The translations under genes were made by a program, and so were the position numbers. From Caryophanales bacterium UBA6259 (lineage in GTDB: Bacteria > Bacillota > Bacilli > Tepidibacillales > Tepidibacillaceae): 64,000 nucleotides of DNA. Each line of letters opens with the position of its first letter. Position 1 is the stretch's first letter. The notes beneath the pieces are model-generated. The model worked only from the letters and a program-made list of their open reading frames with translations, was not told where the DNA came from and searched no databases. The stretch covers positions 1 to 64,000 of the forward strand of contig DJVJ01000050.1 of the NCBI GenBank assembly GCA_002441135.1, in the 5' to 3' direction. Positions 24,482 to 33,848 of this stretch are shown here, piece after piece.

Positions 24482-25942
24482 TTATGAAAGATACTTCATC
24501 TCATACTGATGAAAATGAAACATAGCATTTTCTTTGATGATAATTTCTTTTCCTACTTCTTCCTTTATTCGGCGAATGTTTTTTTGCTGATCTCCAATTA
24601 ATACTTTAGCAACAAAAGGATTTACCTCAAGTTCTATTCCTTTAATGGAAAAACGATCCTTATGACTTAGGATATCCCGTTCAATTTTATTCACCATTTC
24701 TTCTTCAGAAATTACTCTGCCTGAACCATCGCAAATTGGACAGGTTCTAGAAAGAAGGCTTACCAAATTTTGTCTTGCCTTCTTTCGAGTCATTTCTACA
24801 AGGCCTAATTGAGTTAAACCTAAAATATTAGATTTGGTACGATCCTTGTCCATTTCCGTCTGAAGAACCGATAATATTTGCTCACGATGAGCTTCTTTTT
24901 TCATATCAATAAAATCAATAATAATGATACCACCAATATCCCTTAGTCTTAGTTGCTTCGCAATCTCTATGGCAGCCTCAATATTTGTTTTAAGAACGGT
25001 ATCCTCTAAATGAGAATGACCAATATATTTTCCAGTATTCACATCAATTACTGTTAAAGCTTCGGTCTGATCAAAAACAATATATCCACCACTTTTTAAC
25101 CATACTTTTCTTCGAAGAACCTTATCAATTTCTGCTTGAACATGAAAAGCATCAAAGATATGTTCCTTTTCCGAGTAGAAGTATAAACGTTCAAGTAGCT
25201 CTGGTGCTGCCGCCTCGACCATTTCTTTTACTTTACGATAGCTAAATCCATGATCAATCACAAATTGCTTTACGTCCTCAGATAATAAATCTCTTACTAA
25301 ACGGTAAACCAATTCCAAATCCTTATAGATTAGTGCAGGACCTTTTTTTTGTTTTCCTTGTTGATCCGTTTTATTCCAAATCGCTCGTAAAAAATTCAAA
25401 TCCCTACGAAGAAGTTCTTGATCTATTCCTTCAGCAACCGTTCTGATGATGACTCCTTCACTTTCTTCACGAATCGTTTCTCCAATTTCTTTTAAACGTA
25501 ATCGTTCTTCTTCATCTCCAATTTTCTTGGATACGCCAACATATTGAAATCCTGGCATAAATACAAGATAACGCCCGGGAATTGAAATATGAGTAGTTAC
25601 CCTTGGCCCTTTTGTCCCAAACGCTTCTTTTTTTACTTGTACAAGGATAGATTGTCCTTCTTTCAATACCTCATTAATTTTAAACGGCTTTTCCCGATCT
25701 TTGTCGTTTAATATCTCTGGAGGCAAGGCATCATCCACATACAAAAAAGCATTCTTTTCTATTCCGATATCAATGAATGCTGCTTGCATTCCTGGTAGAA
25801 CATTTTCCACTTTTCCCAAGTAGATATTGCCGACGATTTGCTCATCATTATCTTTTTCCACATAGAACTCCGCAAGGTGCTCATTCTCGACAATAGCAGC
25901 TCTTGTTTCATTTGGAGCCACATGAACAATAATTTTTTTCAT
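24482..25942 (-). CDS. rng: Ribonuclease E/G-family endoribonuclease
   Basis: A 486-residue protein of the RNase E/G family. The S1 domain is near residues 35-125 (YLGKVENVLPGMQAAFIDIG), the DNase I-like catalytic region near 300-350 (VFDQTEALTVIDVNTGKY; IIIDFIDM), and the zinc-link CPICDG near 402. Start ATG 25940-25942 follows GGGAGG; the longer frame is not used. B. subtilis lacks RNase E/G, but other Bacillales carry it at this position between spoIVFB and rplU. Confidence 0.95.
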   Translation of the reverse strand: MKKIIVHVAPNETRAAIVENEHLAEFYVEKDNDEQIVGNIYLGKVENVLPGMQAAFIDIGIEKNAFLYVDDALPPEILNDKDREKPFKINEVLKEGQSILVQVKKEAFGTKGPRVTTHISIPGRYLVFMPGFQYVGVSKKIGDEEERLRLKEIGETIREESEGVIIRTVAEGIDQELLRRDLNFLRAIWNKTDQQGKQKKGPALIYKDLELVYRLVRDLLSEDVKQFVIDHGFSYRKVKEMVEAAAPELLERLYFYSEKEHIFDAFHVQAEIDKVLRRKVWLKSGGYIVFDQTEALTVIDVNTGKYIGHSHLEDTVLKTNIEAAIEIAKQLRLRDIGGIIIIDFIDMKKEAHREQILSVLQTEMDKDRTKSNILGLTQLGLVEMTRKKARQNLVSLLSRTCPICDGSGRVISEEEMVNKIERDILSHKDRFSIKGIELEVNPFVAKVLIGDQQKNIRRIKEEVGKEIIIKENAMFHFHQYEMKYLS

Positions 25943-25989
25943 CTTCCTCCCTCTTTCGCACACTATATTTCATTTATTGTATCATATTT

Positions 25990-26847
25990 TTATATAACAA
26001 GCTTATGAATTGGTTGATACAAAGTATAATCATCAAATAAGCTATGTAATAATCGATCCTCTGGTAGAACAGCCACGATTTCTCCTTCATTAGAAAGAAG
26101 ATAAAACATATGCTTCTGGTCCCTCTTCATTAAACGAAGTGCTTGAATCACCGTTTGCTCCTCTTTAATGAATACCTTCGCTGCTTTTTTATTTAACTCC
26201 TTCTTTTCTTCTGCTTTTGTTACTAAAAATTTCATAAAACGATAAGGAAGCTGTTTTAATTCCATCCAGTTCATATATAGGAAAAAGATACCTAATATCG
26301 TTCCATTGATATGTATCTTCATTGTACCTATAACTCCACTGCTGATACTTAAAAAAATCAATGCTACAACCATACTAATGAATAATGAAATATGATTTGC
26401 TGTTCGATAAGAAAAAAGTAAATACAAGAATGCTTTTAATAGTTTTTCTCCATCAAGTGGAAAAATAGGTAAGAGATTAAATAAACCAATCCATAAATTA
26501 GCTTGAATAAAAAAAGTGGTCCACTCGTTAGACCACACACCTAATTTATTTAATCCTATCCCTAAAATTACCATTAAAAAATTCTGGAGTGGACCAGCAA
26601 TTGCTACTATAAATTCTTCCCATAGGCTTGTTGCACTTTTGGGGTCAACACTAGCCATCCCTCCAAATGGTAACAAATGAATTTCTATAATTCTCCACTC
26701 ATAGCTTTTTGCTGCGAATACATGACCAAGCTCATGAATAATTACAATTGCGAATAAAGTAATAATCTCTAGAAACTGTCCTGTAATTATAGAGCCTAAA
26801 ATAATTGGCCAAAAAAATGGATTTATTTTAATTTTCGTTTGTGTCAA
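25990..26847 (-). CDS. spoIVFB: SpoIVFB intramembrane protease for pro-sigma-K
   Basis: A 285-residue site-2-type metalloprotease that processes pro-sigma-K in the mother-cell membrane. The zinc motif HELGH is at about 39-43 in the second helix, and the third ligand is in NLLPIFPLDGE near 130-140. About six membrane segments are followed by a CBS-like C-terminal stretch (VFIKEEQTVIQALRLM). The start is TTG, with GGATGTGA upstream; it overlaps the spoIVFA stop by 20 bases. Confidence 0.93.
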   Translation of the reverse strand: MTQTKIKINPFFWPIILGSIITGQFLEIITLFAIVIIHELGHVFAAKSYEWRIIEIHLLPFGGMASVDPKSATSLWEEFIVAIAGPLQNFLMVILGIGLNKLGVWSNEWTTFFIQANLWIGLFNLLPIFPLDGEKLLKAFLYLLFSYRTANHISLFISMVVALIFLSISSGVIGTMKIHINGTILGIFFLYMNWMELKQLPYRFMKFLVTKAEEKKELNKKAAKVFIKEEQTVIQALRLMKRDQKHMFYLLSNEGEIVAVLPEDRLLHSLFDDYTLYQPIHKLVI

Positions 26848-27508
26848 AAGGAATCACATCCAAAGGGTTCAGATATTCGGTTTGATTTTTAATGGCAATG
26901 TATACTTTTTTATTACCCATTCCTACAATATGACCTGCCTCTACCCACTCATCTTTCTCCACATCAATACTCTCTAGCATTCCATATATACTTTCAAAAC
27001 CATTGGAATGCTTAACAATTACTGTATTTCCTAAGCTTTCATTATGTCCTATCGCTTTAATAATTCCATTAGCGATTACCATAATTGGTTCTTGTTCTAC
27101 CGTTTCAATTAAAATCCCTTGGTTTGTGCTCTCTATATTAGTTTTTCTTGAAATAGGTGCTATCGTTGTAATCATTTCTGTCTGCTTTTGTTTGACGGAG
27201 AAGGTTGGTATGATTGCAGGATTACCTGCAAATTTTTCTTCATACCATTGATAAACCCCTTGAAAATTGTACTCACGTTGCATCGTTTCTCGAATAAACT
27301 CTTGTCCAATTTTCGCATATGGAACTTGGAGCTGAAACAAAAGATAGACGATTGCCAGCATTCCAACTGAAATCAACGTTTTTATCATAAAATTTCTTTT
27401 CCAATGGATTTCGAACTCTCTTACCGGCACTTCTCTTCTTTTACTTATATTTTTTCTTTGTTCCTCATATAATCTACGCAGGCTATCGATTCTTTCTTTC
27501 CTGTCCAT
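26828..27508 (-). CDS. spoIVFA: SpoIVFA, inhibitor/anchor of SpoIVFB
   Basis: A 226-residue protein with one membrane helix (about 44-62), a linker, and a degenerate M23/LytM-type domain (VIVKHSNGFESIYGMLESI, about 165-183) without the full zinc set. In B. subtilis it holds SpoIVFB inactive and at the forespore membrane. Start ATG chosen 27506-27508, with AAGG nine bases before. It is cotranscribed with spoIVFB, behind a good sigma-E-type promoter. Confidence 0.88.
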   Translation of the reverse strand: MDRKERIDSLRRLYEEQRKNISKRREVPVREFEIHWKRNFMIKTLISVGMLAIVYLLFQLQVPYAKIGQEFIRETMQREYNFQGVYQWYEEKFAGNPAIIPTFSVKQKQTEMITTIAPISRKTNIESTNQGILIETVEQEPIMVIANGIIKAIGHNESLGNTVIVKHSNGFESIYGMLESIDVEKDEWVEAGHIVGMGNKKVYIAIKNQTEYLNPLDVIPFDTNEN

Positions 27509-27556
27509 TCCCTTCATCCTTTCCAGGCCGTAAAAAATCATTTTACTAATTATTAA

Positions 27557-27585
27557 AAGATATGACTTGTCTCATTAAGTTATGC
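27557..27585 (-). promoter_or_regulatory. Sigma-E-like promoter of spoIVFAB
   Basis: On the minus strand GCATAAC (27579-27585) and CATATCTT (27557-27564) are exactly 14 bases apart, as for sigma-E. The B. subtilis spoIVF operon is sigma-E dependent. It is about 50 bases before spoIVFA. Confidence 0.55.
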
Positions 27586-27599
27586 TAAAAAAAGTAAAA

Positions 27600-27630
27600 T
27601 AAAAAAAACTTGGCATTTGCCAAGTTTTTT
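27600..27630 (-). terminator. Terminator after rodA
   Basis: AAAACTTGGCA (27605-27615) and TGCCAAGTTTT (27618-27628) form an 11-pair stem with a two-base loop, T-rich on the minus strand. It separates the mre-min-rodA unit from spoIVFAB. Confidence 0.85.
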
Positions 27631-27639
27631 ACGCTTCAA

Positions 27640-28767
27640 TTATTCAAACATCAATGTTTTCCTACGCATTCCAATATTCAATATAATCCCTAAGGATAGA
27701 AAATTAGTTAATAATGCACTTCCACCATAGCTAATAAAGGGAAGTGGAATGCCTGTTATTGGCATTAAGGAGATGGTCATACCGATATTTTCAAAAATTG
27801 TAAAGACCAACATTCCAACCATTCCTGCAGAGACATAGGTTCCAAAACGGTCCTTTGATTCAATGCCAATCCGTACAACCCGATAGATAAGTAAGAAAAA
27901 CAATAAAAGAAGAAGACTAGAACCTATAAAACCAAATTCTTCTGCCAAAACTGAAAAAATAAAATCAGTATGGGCCTCTGGTACCCAATTATCTCTTCCT
28001 TGTGTTCCATTTCCTAATCCTACTCCAATAATTGTTCCTTTTCCTACCGCAATTAATGATTGTATTAATTGATATCCAGTTCCTAACGGATCTCTTGTAG
28101 GATCAATAAAGGAGGTTAATCTTAACCATTGATATTTTTCAATAATTTTAAAGAATACCTCTTGTTTAAATTGATACAGCAACCCAAGACCAAAAATTCC
28201 AGCTGCACCAATACTAAACAAAATCGCAAAATGTCTTAATGAAACTCCATATACTAGCATTATGCTAAACATAATGACAATAAATACTAAACCGGTTCCT
28301 AAATCAGGTTGTAGTAGGATTAATATTAATGGGGCTCCAATGATCAAAAATATAGGATAGAGGTCAATAAAGCGCTCAAATGGCCTATCCTCTCGTTTTT
28401 GGAGATAAGTTGCTAGCGTTACAATTGTAATTATTTTCATTACTTCCGCAGGCTGAAATTTAATCCCTCCTACTTCATACCAGCCAACAATTCCTTTTGT
28501 TACATCCGCAAAGAAGAACAAGCCAAGAAGTAAGACTAATCCAACTCCATAAAAGAAATAGGTATATTGACTAATCATTTCATAATCAATTACCAAGACT
28601 CCAATTAAAACGATAAATCCTAACCCATAGAATATCAGCTGCTTCGTCCCGTAGGTGCTTTCAGGCTTAGCACTAGAAATACCTAAGTAACTAAAGATTG
28701 CTAGAAATATAATAATGGCAATCATCCAATAATCTAAATATTTTAGGTGCTTTTTTGAAAAGTCCAT
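27640..28767 (-). CDS. rodA: RodA-type SEDS peptidoglycan polymerase
   Basis: A 375-residue protein with ten membrane segments. The GDP/catalytic loop region WVPEAHTDFIFSVLAEEFGFIGS (near 255-277) carries the essential Asp of SEDS enzymes, and GMTISLMPITGIPLPFISYGGSAL near 330-354 the FtsW/RodA signature. It polymerises lipid II with its cognate class B PBP (30412-32391). The ATG has GGAGG 11 bases upstream. Position beside minD marks it as rod-shape rather than division-type. Confidence 0.93.
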   Translation of the reverse strand: MDFSKKHLKYLDYWMIAIIIFLAIFSYLGISSAKPESTYGTKQLIFYGLGFIVLIGVLVIDYEMISQYTYFFYGVGLVLLLGLFFFADVTKGIVGWYEVGGIKFQPAEVMKIITIVTLATYLQKREDRPFERFIDLYPIFLIIGAPLILILLQPDLGTGLVFIVIMFSIMLVYGVSLRHFAILFSIGAAGIFGLGLLYQFKQEVFFKIIEKYQWLRLTSFIDPTRDPLGTGYQLIQSLIAVGKGTIIGVGLGNGTQGRDNWVPEAHTDFIFSVLAEEFGFIGSSLLLLLFFLLIYRVVRIGIESKDRFGTYVSAGMVGMLVFTIFENIGMTISLMPITGIPLPFISYGGSALLTNFLSLGIILNIGMRRKTLMFE

Positions 28768-28852
28768 GATGCAATTTACCTCCGATTGATATAAATAAAC
28801 TTCAGACGGAAATGAATTGGTCATCATTAGTCCCATCTGAAGTATCTACTTC

Positions 28853-29650
28853 TTATCTTATCCCTAGCAACTTTCTAAACTTATTCATAATTCCATTCTT
28901 TTGTTCTAAATTCATTAAAGGAACTGTCTCTCCCAAAATTCTTCTTGCAATATTACGATATGCAAGTCCTGATAATGTATCTGGATTTAAGGCTGTAGGC
29001 TCTCCTCTATTAGCAGAATGGATAACTTCCTCATCATCTACAACAACACCAATAAGGTCAATTGCTAAAATCTGAACCAATTCTTCCACGGTAAGCATTT
29101 CACCTTTTTTAGCCATATGAGGTCGTATCCGATTCACAATTAATTTAGGTTCATCAATATGCTTTTCTGCCTCTAAAAGACCAATAATCCGATCTGCATC
29201 TCTTACAGCGGCAACCTCTGGAGTGGTTACAATAATTGCATGATCTGCACCAGCAATGGCATTTTTAAAGCCTTGTTCAATTCCAGCTGGACAATCAATA
29301 AGCACATAATCAAAATCCTTTTTCAGTTCGTCTACAAGGCTTTTCAGTTGATCTGGCTTAACCGCATTTTTATCCTTTGTTTGGGCTGCTGGAAGCATAT
29401 ACAACGCATCAAAACGTTTATCTTTTACTAATGCTTGCTTTAATCGACAATTCCCTTCAATAACATCAATTAAATCAAATAAAATTCGATTCTCTAAACC
29501 CATGACAACATCTAAATTACGGAGTCCGATGTCAGTATCCACAAGACAAACCTTTTTCCCCATTAATGCTAAAGAAATACCAAGGTTTGCAGTAGTTGTT
29601 GTTTTACCAACCCCACCTTTTCCAGACGTAATTACTATCGCTTCTCCCAT
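28853..29650 (-). CDS. minD: Septum site-determining ATPase MinD
   Basis: A 265-residue deviant Walker A ATPase (SGKGGVGKTTTTANLG near 8-23, with lysines of the MinD type), VDTDIGLRNLD near 42, and DCPAG near 120. The C-terminal end (FRKLLGIR) is an amphipathic membrane-targeting helix. It works with MinC to block polar septation. GGAGGGAT precedes the ATG at 29648-29650. Confidence 0.97.
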   Translation of the reverse strand: MGEAIVITSGKGGVGKTTTTANLGISLALMGKKVCLVDTDIGLRNLDVVMGLENRILFDLIDVIEGNCRLKQALVKDKRFDALYMLPAAQTKDKNAVKPDQLKSLVDELKKDFDYVLIDCPAGIEQGFKNAIAGADHAIIVTTPEVAAVRDADRIIGLLEAEKHIDEPKLIVNRIRPHMAKKGEMLTVEELVQILAIDLIGVVVDDEEVIHSANRGEPTALNPDTLSGLAYRNIARRILGETVPLMNLEQKNGIMNKFRKLLGIR

Positions 29651-29680
29651 CCTTATCCCTCCATCAACCAAACTCTTCAT

Positions 29681-30334
29681 CTATAAGCTTACAGGAAGCT
29701 TGTCTTTAAACTTGGACAAATGTTGAATCTTATCAATGAAAATCCGTTCATCTAAAACATAAGCGAATTCATGCTTTAAAGATCTAGGCTGTTCCTCTTC
29801 TATAGGGCGACTTATCACATCAGCAATTCGGATTTGAGTAGGCTCCATAATTGAAGCTGCAATAATGGCTTCTTTATTTCCATTCATCCCTGCATGTACA
29901 ATCCCTCTGATGGTTCCTAGCACATAAATATCCCCTATTGCTTTTAAAATACCACCAGGGTTGATGTCACCAATATAAAGTACATTTCCTTGATATTCTT
30001 GAACTTGCCCTGAACGAATTGTTCCTGTGATAATCTCTATCTTATCCAAGCAATCGTTTGATTTATTTTCTACCACATCATGCTCTATAGAATGAATGAT
30101 AAGATTTCCTTTAGTAGAAAAGATATTCCTAATTGTTTCTTCTTGAAAGGCAGTAAATTTTCGTGCACCGGTTTTAATGATTACTCTTGTTACTGGACCT
30201 GTTAGTATTGTTTGATGGCTATTTTCTAATTTTTCCTTTAATTCTTCTATGACTTCATCGTAGGAGCAGTCATCATTTAAAAGAAACATTAGGCCATCTT
30301 TGGTCCCTTTAATGATGATATTATGCTTTGTCAT
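29681..30334 (-). CDS. minC: Septum inhibitor MinC
   Basis: A 217-residue FtsZ antagonist. The N-terminal domain (NIIIKGTKDGLMFLLNDD) is followed by the MinC C-terminal beta-helix with G-rich turns (YQGNVLYIGDINPGGILKAIGDIYVLGTIRG, about 120-155). It starts at ATG 30332-30334 behind GAGGTGA. minC and minD are separated by 30 bases. Confidence 0.95.
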   Translation of the reverse strand: MTKHNIIIKGTKDGLMFLLNDDCSYDEVIEELKEKLENSHQTILTGPVTRVIIKTGARKFTAFQEETIRNIFSTKGNLIIHSIEHDVVENKSNDCLDKIEIITGTIRSGQVQEYQGNVLYIGDINPGGILKAIGDIYVLGTIRGIVHAGMNGNKEAIIAASIMEPTQIRIADVISRPIEEEQPRSLKHEFAYVLDERIFIDKIQHLSKFKDKLPVSL

Positions 30335-30411
30335 ACCAAAGATCACCTCAATGTAACTATTCGCCATCATATGATTTTTTTCCTGCAATAATTAACCAAA
30401 AATAAATCTGC

Positions 30412-32391
30412 TTAAGGAGTTACGGTTTCTTCAGTCTGTGTAGGCTCTTTTGGAATTTTATTTGGATTTTGCCAGCCTTTATATATTTCTAAATAGCTTT
30501 CAATAAGCTCTTTAGCGATTGGACCTGAGGCAGAGCCTCCTCCACCATATGGTACGGCAATAGCAAAAGCAATTTCCGGGTCATCATATGGAGCAAAACC
30601 AATGAGAACCGAGTTGTCTAATTCCACCCATTTCCCATTATATTTCACATATTGTCCAGATTGAGCTGTTCCTGTTTTTGCACCAACTTTAATTGGTAAA
30701 TCGTTCAATGTAAAGTAGGCGGTACCGCCAGGTTGAGTAACCATGAACATCCCTTGCTTCACAGCATTAAAATATTCCATTGGCATTTCTATTTTGTTTA
30801 ATACTTCTGGTTCTTGTTTATATAAAATCCTTCCACCTACACCAGAAGGTGTTCCTTCTTCAATAGCATCAACTAGATACGGTCTCATGCGATAGCCATT
30901 ATTGGCAACCGCACTTGTATATTGTGCTAGCTGCATAACAGTAAAGGTATCGTGCTGTCCAATCGATTCTTGTACAAAGTTCGGTACCTCTTCATTCACA
31001 TTTCCAGGAAGTTCTTTTGCTAAATCAATCCCTGTATTCACACCTAAACCAAACATTTGGTTATACTGGCGCATAACCTCAATCGCTTTTCTAGCAGTTC
31101 CATATTTATCCCTTAAACGTAAAGCGACCTCAGCCATAAAGACATTGCTTGACTTTTGTAAGGCAACCTTCAAGTCGATTTTACCATGTGCTTTACCACC
31201 ATAGTTAGGTAAATACAAGGGCACTTTATTCCCTTCACTATCTGTTCGATAATCAAATAAAATTCTTCCTTGGTCATATATTGTTGTATCTGGGGTGATT
31301 ACCCCTTCTTGTAGTCCCATTAAAACTGTTAATGGTTTTGCCGTGGAACCAATAGCAATCGGCTGACGAATAACACCATTTAATTCAAATGGCATAATCT
31401 TTTCTGTATATAAATCTGCAGGAAGTTTCTTTGCATTAAACCAGTTTGGATCATAACGGGGATAATTGGCCATCGCTAATATAGCTCCCGTTTTAGGATT
31501 CATTACGACTGCCATCGCCTGTTTAACGTTTTCTCCTTCTTTTGTCTTACTGGTTTGAATTTCCTTTACTTTTTTTTCTAAGGAGGCTTCAACTGCCTCT
31601 TGATAACGTTTATCGATAGTTAAAATCAAATTGTTACCTGCGACTGGATTAATCGTATCCTTTACCTGTACCTTCGCATATGCACTATTTACTTCAACTA
31701 TATCCTGTCCATCCGTTCCTCTTAAGGAGTGTTCATATTTCCGCTCGAGTCCATATCTACCAATTCGGTCTCCAAGCTTGTAACCGATTGCCTGATAATA
31801 GCTAAATTCATTGTCAGGAATTTGTCTTGTATATCCAATGACTTGAGCCATAAAATCGTTATAAAGATAATTTCGAACCTGATCAGGTACCACTTCTACC
31901 CCTGGAAACTGTTGATGATTTTCTTCAAAGTACGCTCTAGTTTTTTGATTGATATCTACTCCAGCCTCGATGACACGTGGAATATATTTAGAGGCTTTGT
32001 AAACTGGTCCTACGTCCATATCTTCTAATATCGTTTCTTTTAATTTTTGTTTATCCTCTTCTGGACTAGCTAATACTTCTGTTAAACGAGAAGCAATCTC
32101 TTCATAATCTTGCTTTTGTCCTTCATTAATATGAAAAGTGACGGTCCAAACAATTTTGTTATTTACCAAAACAGTATGATTAGCATCCTTTACTAAGCCT
32201 CTTGGTGCATTTTTGGGTATCTTCTTTTCTCGATAGGTTTCTGCCAATGCACTATATTTTTCCCCTTCTACTAATTGAATAAAAGAGAGACGAAAGATAA
32301 TTGTAGCGAACAATAAAAATACAAGAAAAAATAAGATATTCATTCTGGTAATAAAGGTTGGTTTTTTATTCTTATCTTTTGTCTTTCTCAC
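30412..32391 (-). CDS. mrdA: Class B penicillin-binding protein (PBP2 type)
   Basis: A 659-residue transpeptidase: N-terminal membrane helix (about 19-41), dimerisation domain, then SxxK GSTAKP near 353, SxN KSSNVF near 415, and KTG GAKTGTAQSG near 574. It pairs with RodA in elongation. The start is GTG 32389-32391, behind GAGGTGA; another GTG three codons upstream is possible. In B. subtilis this position carries mreD-adjacent minC; the PBP insert resembles other Bacillales. Confidence 0.92.
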   Translation of the reverse strand: MRKTKDKNKKPTFITRMNILFFLVFLLFATIIFRLSFIQLVEGEKYSALAETYREKKIPKNAPRGLVKDANHTVLVNNKIVWTVTFHINEGQKQDYEEIASRLTEVLASPEEDKQKLKETILEDMDVGPVYKASKYIPRVIEAGVDINQKTRAYFEENHQQFPGVEVVPDQVRNYLYNDFMAQVIGYTRQIPDNEFSYYQAIGYKLGDRIGRYGLERKYEHSLRGTDGQDIVEVNSAYAKVQVKDTINPVAGNNLILTIDKRYQEAVEASLEKKVKEIQTSKTKEGENVKQAMAVVMNPKTGAILAMANYPRYDPNWFNAKKLPADLYTEKIMPFELNGVIRQPIAIGSTAKPLTVLMGLQEGVITPDTTIYDQGRILFDYRTDSEGNKVPLYLPNYGGKAHGKIDLKVALQKSSNVFMAEVALRLRDKYGTARKAIEVMRQYNQMFGLGVNTGIDLAKELPGNVNEEVPNFVQESIGQHDTFTVMQLAQYTSAVANNGYRMRPYLVDAIEEGTPSGVGGRILYKQEPEVLNKIEMPMEYFNAVKQGMFMVTQPGGTAYFTLNDLPIKVGAKTGTAQSGQYVKYNGKWVELDNSVLIGFAPYDDPEIAFAIAVPYGGGGSASGPIAKELIESYLEIYKGWQNPNKIPKEPTQTEETVTP

Positions 32392-32405
32392 ACTCGTCAC
32401 CTCGA

Positions 32406-32918
32406 TTATGCATGTTCTTCCTCATCCTCTTTAATAATCTGATTTAATAGTTTGTAAGAAAGAATTGCGATAATTACATTAAAGAGAAGTGTTGGGAGTA
32501 AATAATGTAAAAAAGTCCATTGAAATGGAGTCGAAAACAACTGAAATAAACGGTGTATTCCATATAAATAGATTTCATAGGTAAATAAACCCATGATTTC
32601 AATAATGACAAATATTATAAAGGAAGGATGGAAAAAATACATTAGCCAGCCACTAAAATAGCCAATGGCTGCTAGACCCCCTAAATGAATGCCCAAGCCT
32701 TTGCCATAAATAATATCATAAAAAACCCCTAAGATAACGCCATAAATTAAGCCATATCTACGATGGTTAAAGATTGAAATGAATATTATTAAAATTAAGC
32801 TTAGGCGAGGAGCTATTACAATGGATTGACCATATTGATCTAAAGAAAAATATGAAAAGATGGTTCCTTCGAAAATAAACAAGAGAAAAAGAAGAAGATT
32901 AAAGGCTAATTTATGCAA
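32406..32918 (-). CDS. mreD: Rod shape-determining protein MreD
   Basis: A 170-residue integral membrane protein with five or six helices (YGLIYGVILGVFYDIIYGKGLGIH is the conserved core). A perfect AAGGAGG is nine bases before TTG 32916-32918, so I take the TTG; the longer ATG frame runs into the mreC end. It starts close to the mreC stop and so overlaps or nearly overlaps it. Confidence 0.88.
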   Translation of the reverse strand: MHKLAFNLLLFLLFIFEGTIFSYFSLDQYGQSIVIAPRLSLILIIFISIFNHRRYGLIYGVILGVFYDIIYGKGLGIHLGGLAAIGYFSGWLMYFFHPSFIIFVIIEIMGLFTYEIYLYGIHRLFQLFSTPFQWTFLHYLLPTLLFNVIIAILSYKLLNQIIKEDEEEHA

Positions 32919-32919
32919 A

Positions 32920-33828
32920 TTAATTCTCCTCCTTTTTACTTTCACTAGATTCAGTTGAAGAAGCTGCTGTCGTGCTTATAACCTCAGGTTCAAAATCCTT
33001 TTCAACAACAAAAACCTCTTTAATATGATATAAGTCAGCTGCTGGCTTCAAGAAAGCGGTTTTTGTTAGTTCACCTGAGCTATATTGCTCTACTTTAGTT
33101 ATTTCTCCTATAAGGATACCTGCAGGAAATTTCCCTCCTAAATTAGAGGTTACTACTAATTGTCCTTGCTCTATTTCAGCATTCAATTCTATTTTATTCA
33201 TTCTTAATTCTTGAGTAATTGGGTCATAGCCTTCGATTACTCCGTAGCTTAGTGGTTGGCTCTGAATCTCTGCAAAAACAAATCCACCATGCTCCGAATC
33301 TGAAATCATTTGAACATTAGCAGAAAAGTTAGATACACTATAGACTTTGCCGATTAATCCCTGTGTACTAATCACCGCCATATCCTTAGTAATACCATCT
33401 TTAGATCCTTTATCGATCACAAGCATATTATTCCAACGGTCTGGTGACCGACCAATTACACCTGCAGCCTTTAGATGGTATTTATTAGCTACACTTTCTT
33501 TATAATCGACCATTTCTTTTAATCTTTTATTCTCTTCTTTAACTTGATTTAATTCTGCAACCACCTGAGAATATTGATGAAGACTTGCCTTTAATGATTT
33601 ATTCTCAGCAAAAATTAACGTAAAATCACGAATATCTTCAAAGAAACCCGCTACTTTGCTAGCGGGTTTATATATAATTCCTTGTGTCATCGAAACTGTA
33701 TCTTTTAAAAACTTTTCTGGCCAGGATAGATTGCGACTGCCAATCGTTGACCAAATCAGTATGAATAAAAGAATGATGCTTAACAGAATAAATATTAAAT
33801 GTTTGTTGTTAAATATTTTTGACAGCAA
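32920..33828 (-). CDS. mreC: Rod shape-determining protein MreC
   Basis: A 302-residue bitopic protein: N-terminal membrane helix (about 10-28), a coiled coil (SLKASLHQYSQVVAELNQVKEENKRLKEMV, about 75-105), and a beta-rich C-terminal domain (VIGRSPDRWNNMLVIDKGSKDGI near 125-147). The start is uncertain: AGGTG lies six bases before TTG 33826-33828, and a GTG three codons upstream has a weaker site. It follows mreB closely. Confidence 0.92.
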   Translation of the reverse strand: MLSKIFNNKHLIFILLSIILLFILIWSTIGSRNLSWPEKFLKDTVSMTQGIIYKPASKVAGFFEDIRDFTLIFAENKSLKASLHQYSQVVAELNQVKEENKRLKEMVDYKESVANKYHLKAAGVIGRSPDRWNNMLVIDKGSKDGITKDMAVISTQGLIGKVYSVSNFSANVQMISDSEHGGFVFAEIQSQPLSYGVIEGYDPITQELRMNKIELNAEIEQGQLVVTSNLGGKFPAGILIGEITKVEQYSSGELTKTAFLKPAADLYHIKEVFVVEKDFEPEVISTTAASSTESSESKKEEN

Positions 33829-33848
33829 AAGAAACACCTACACTTAGC

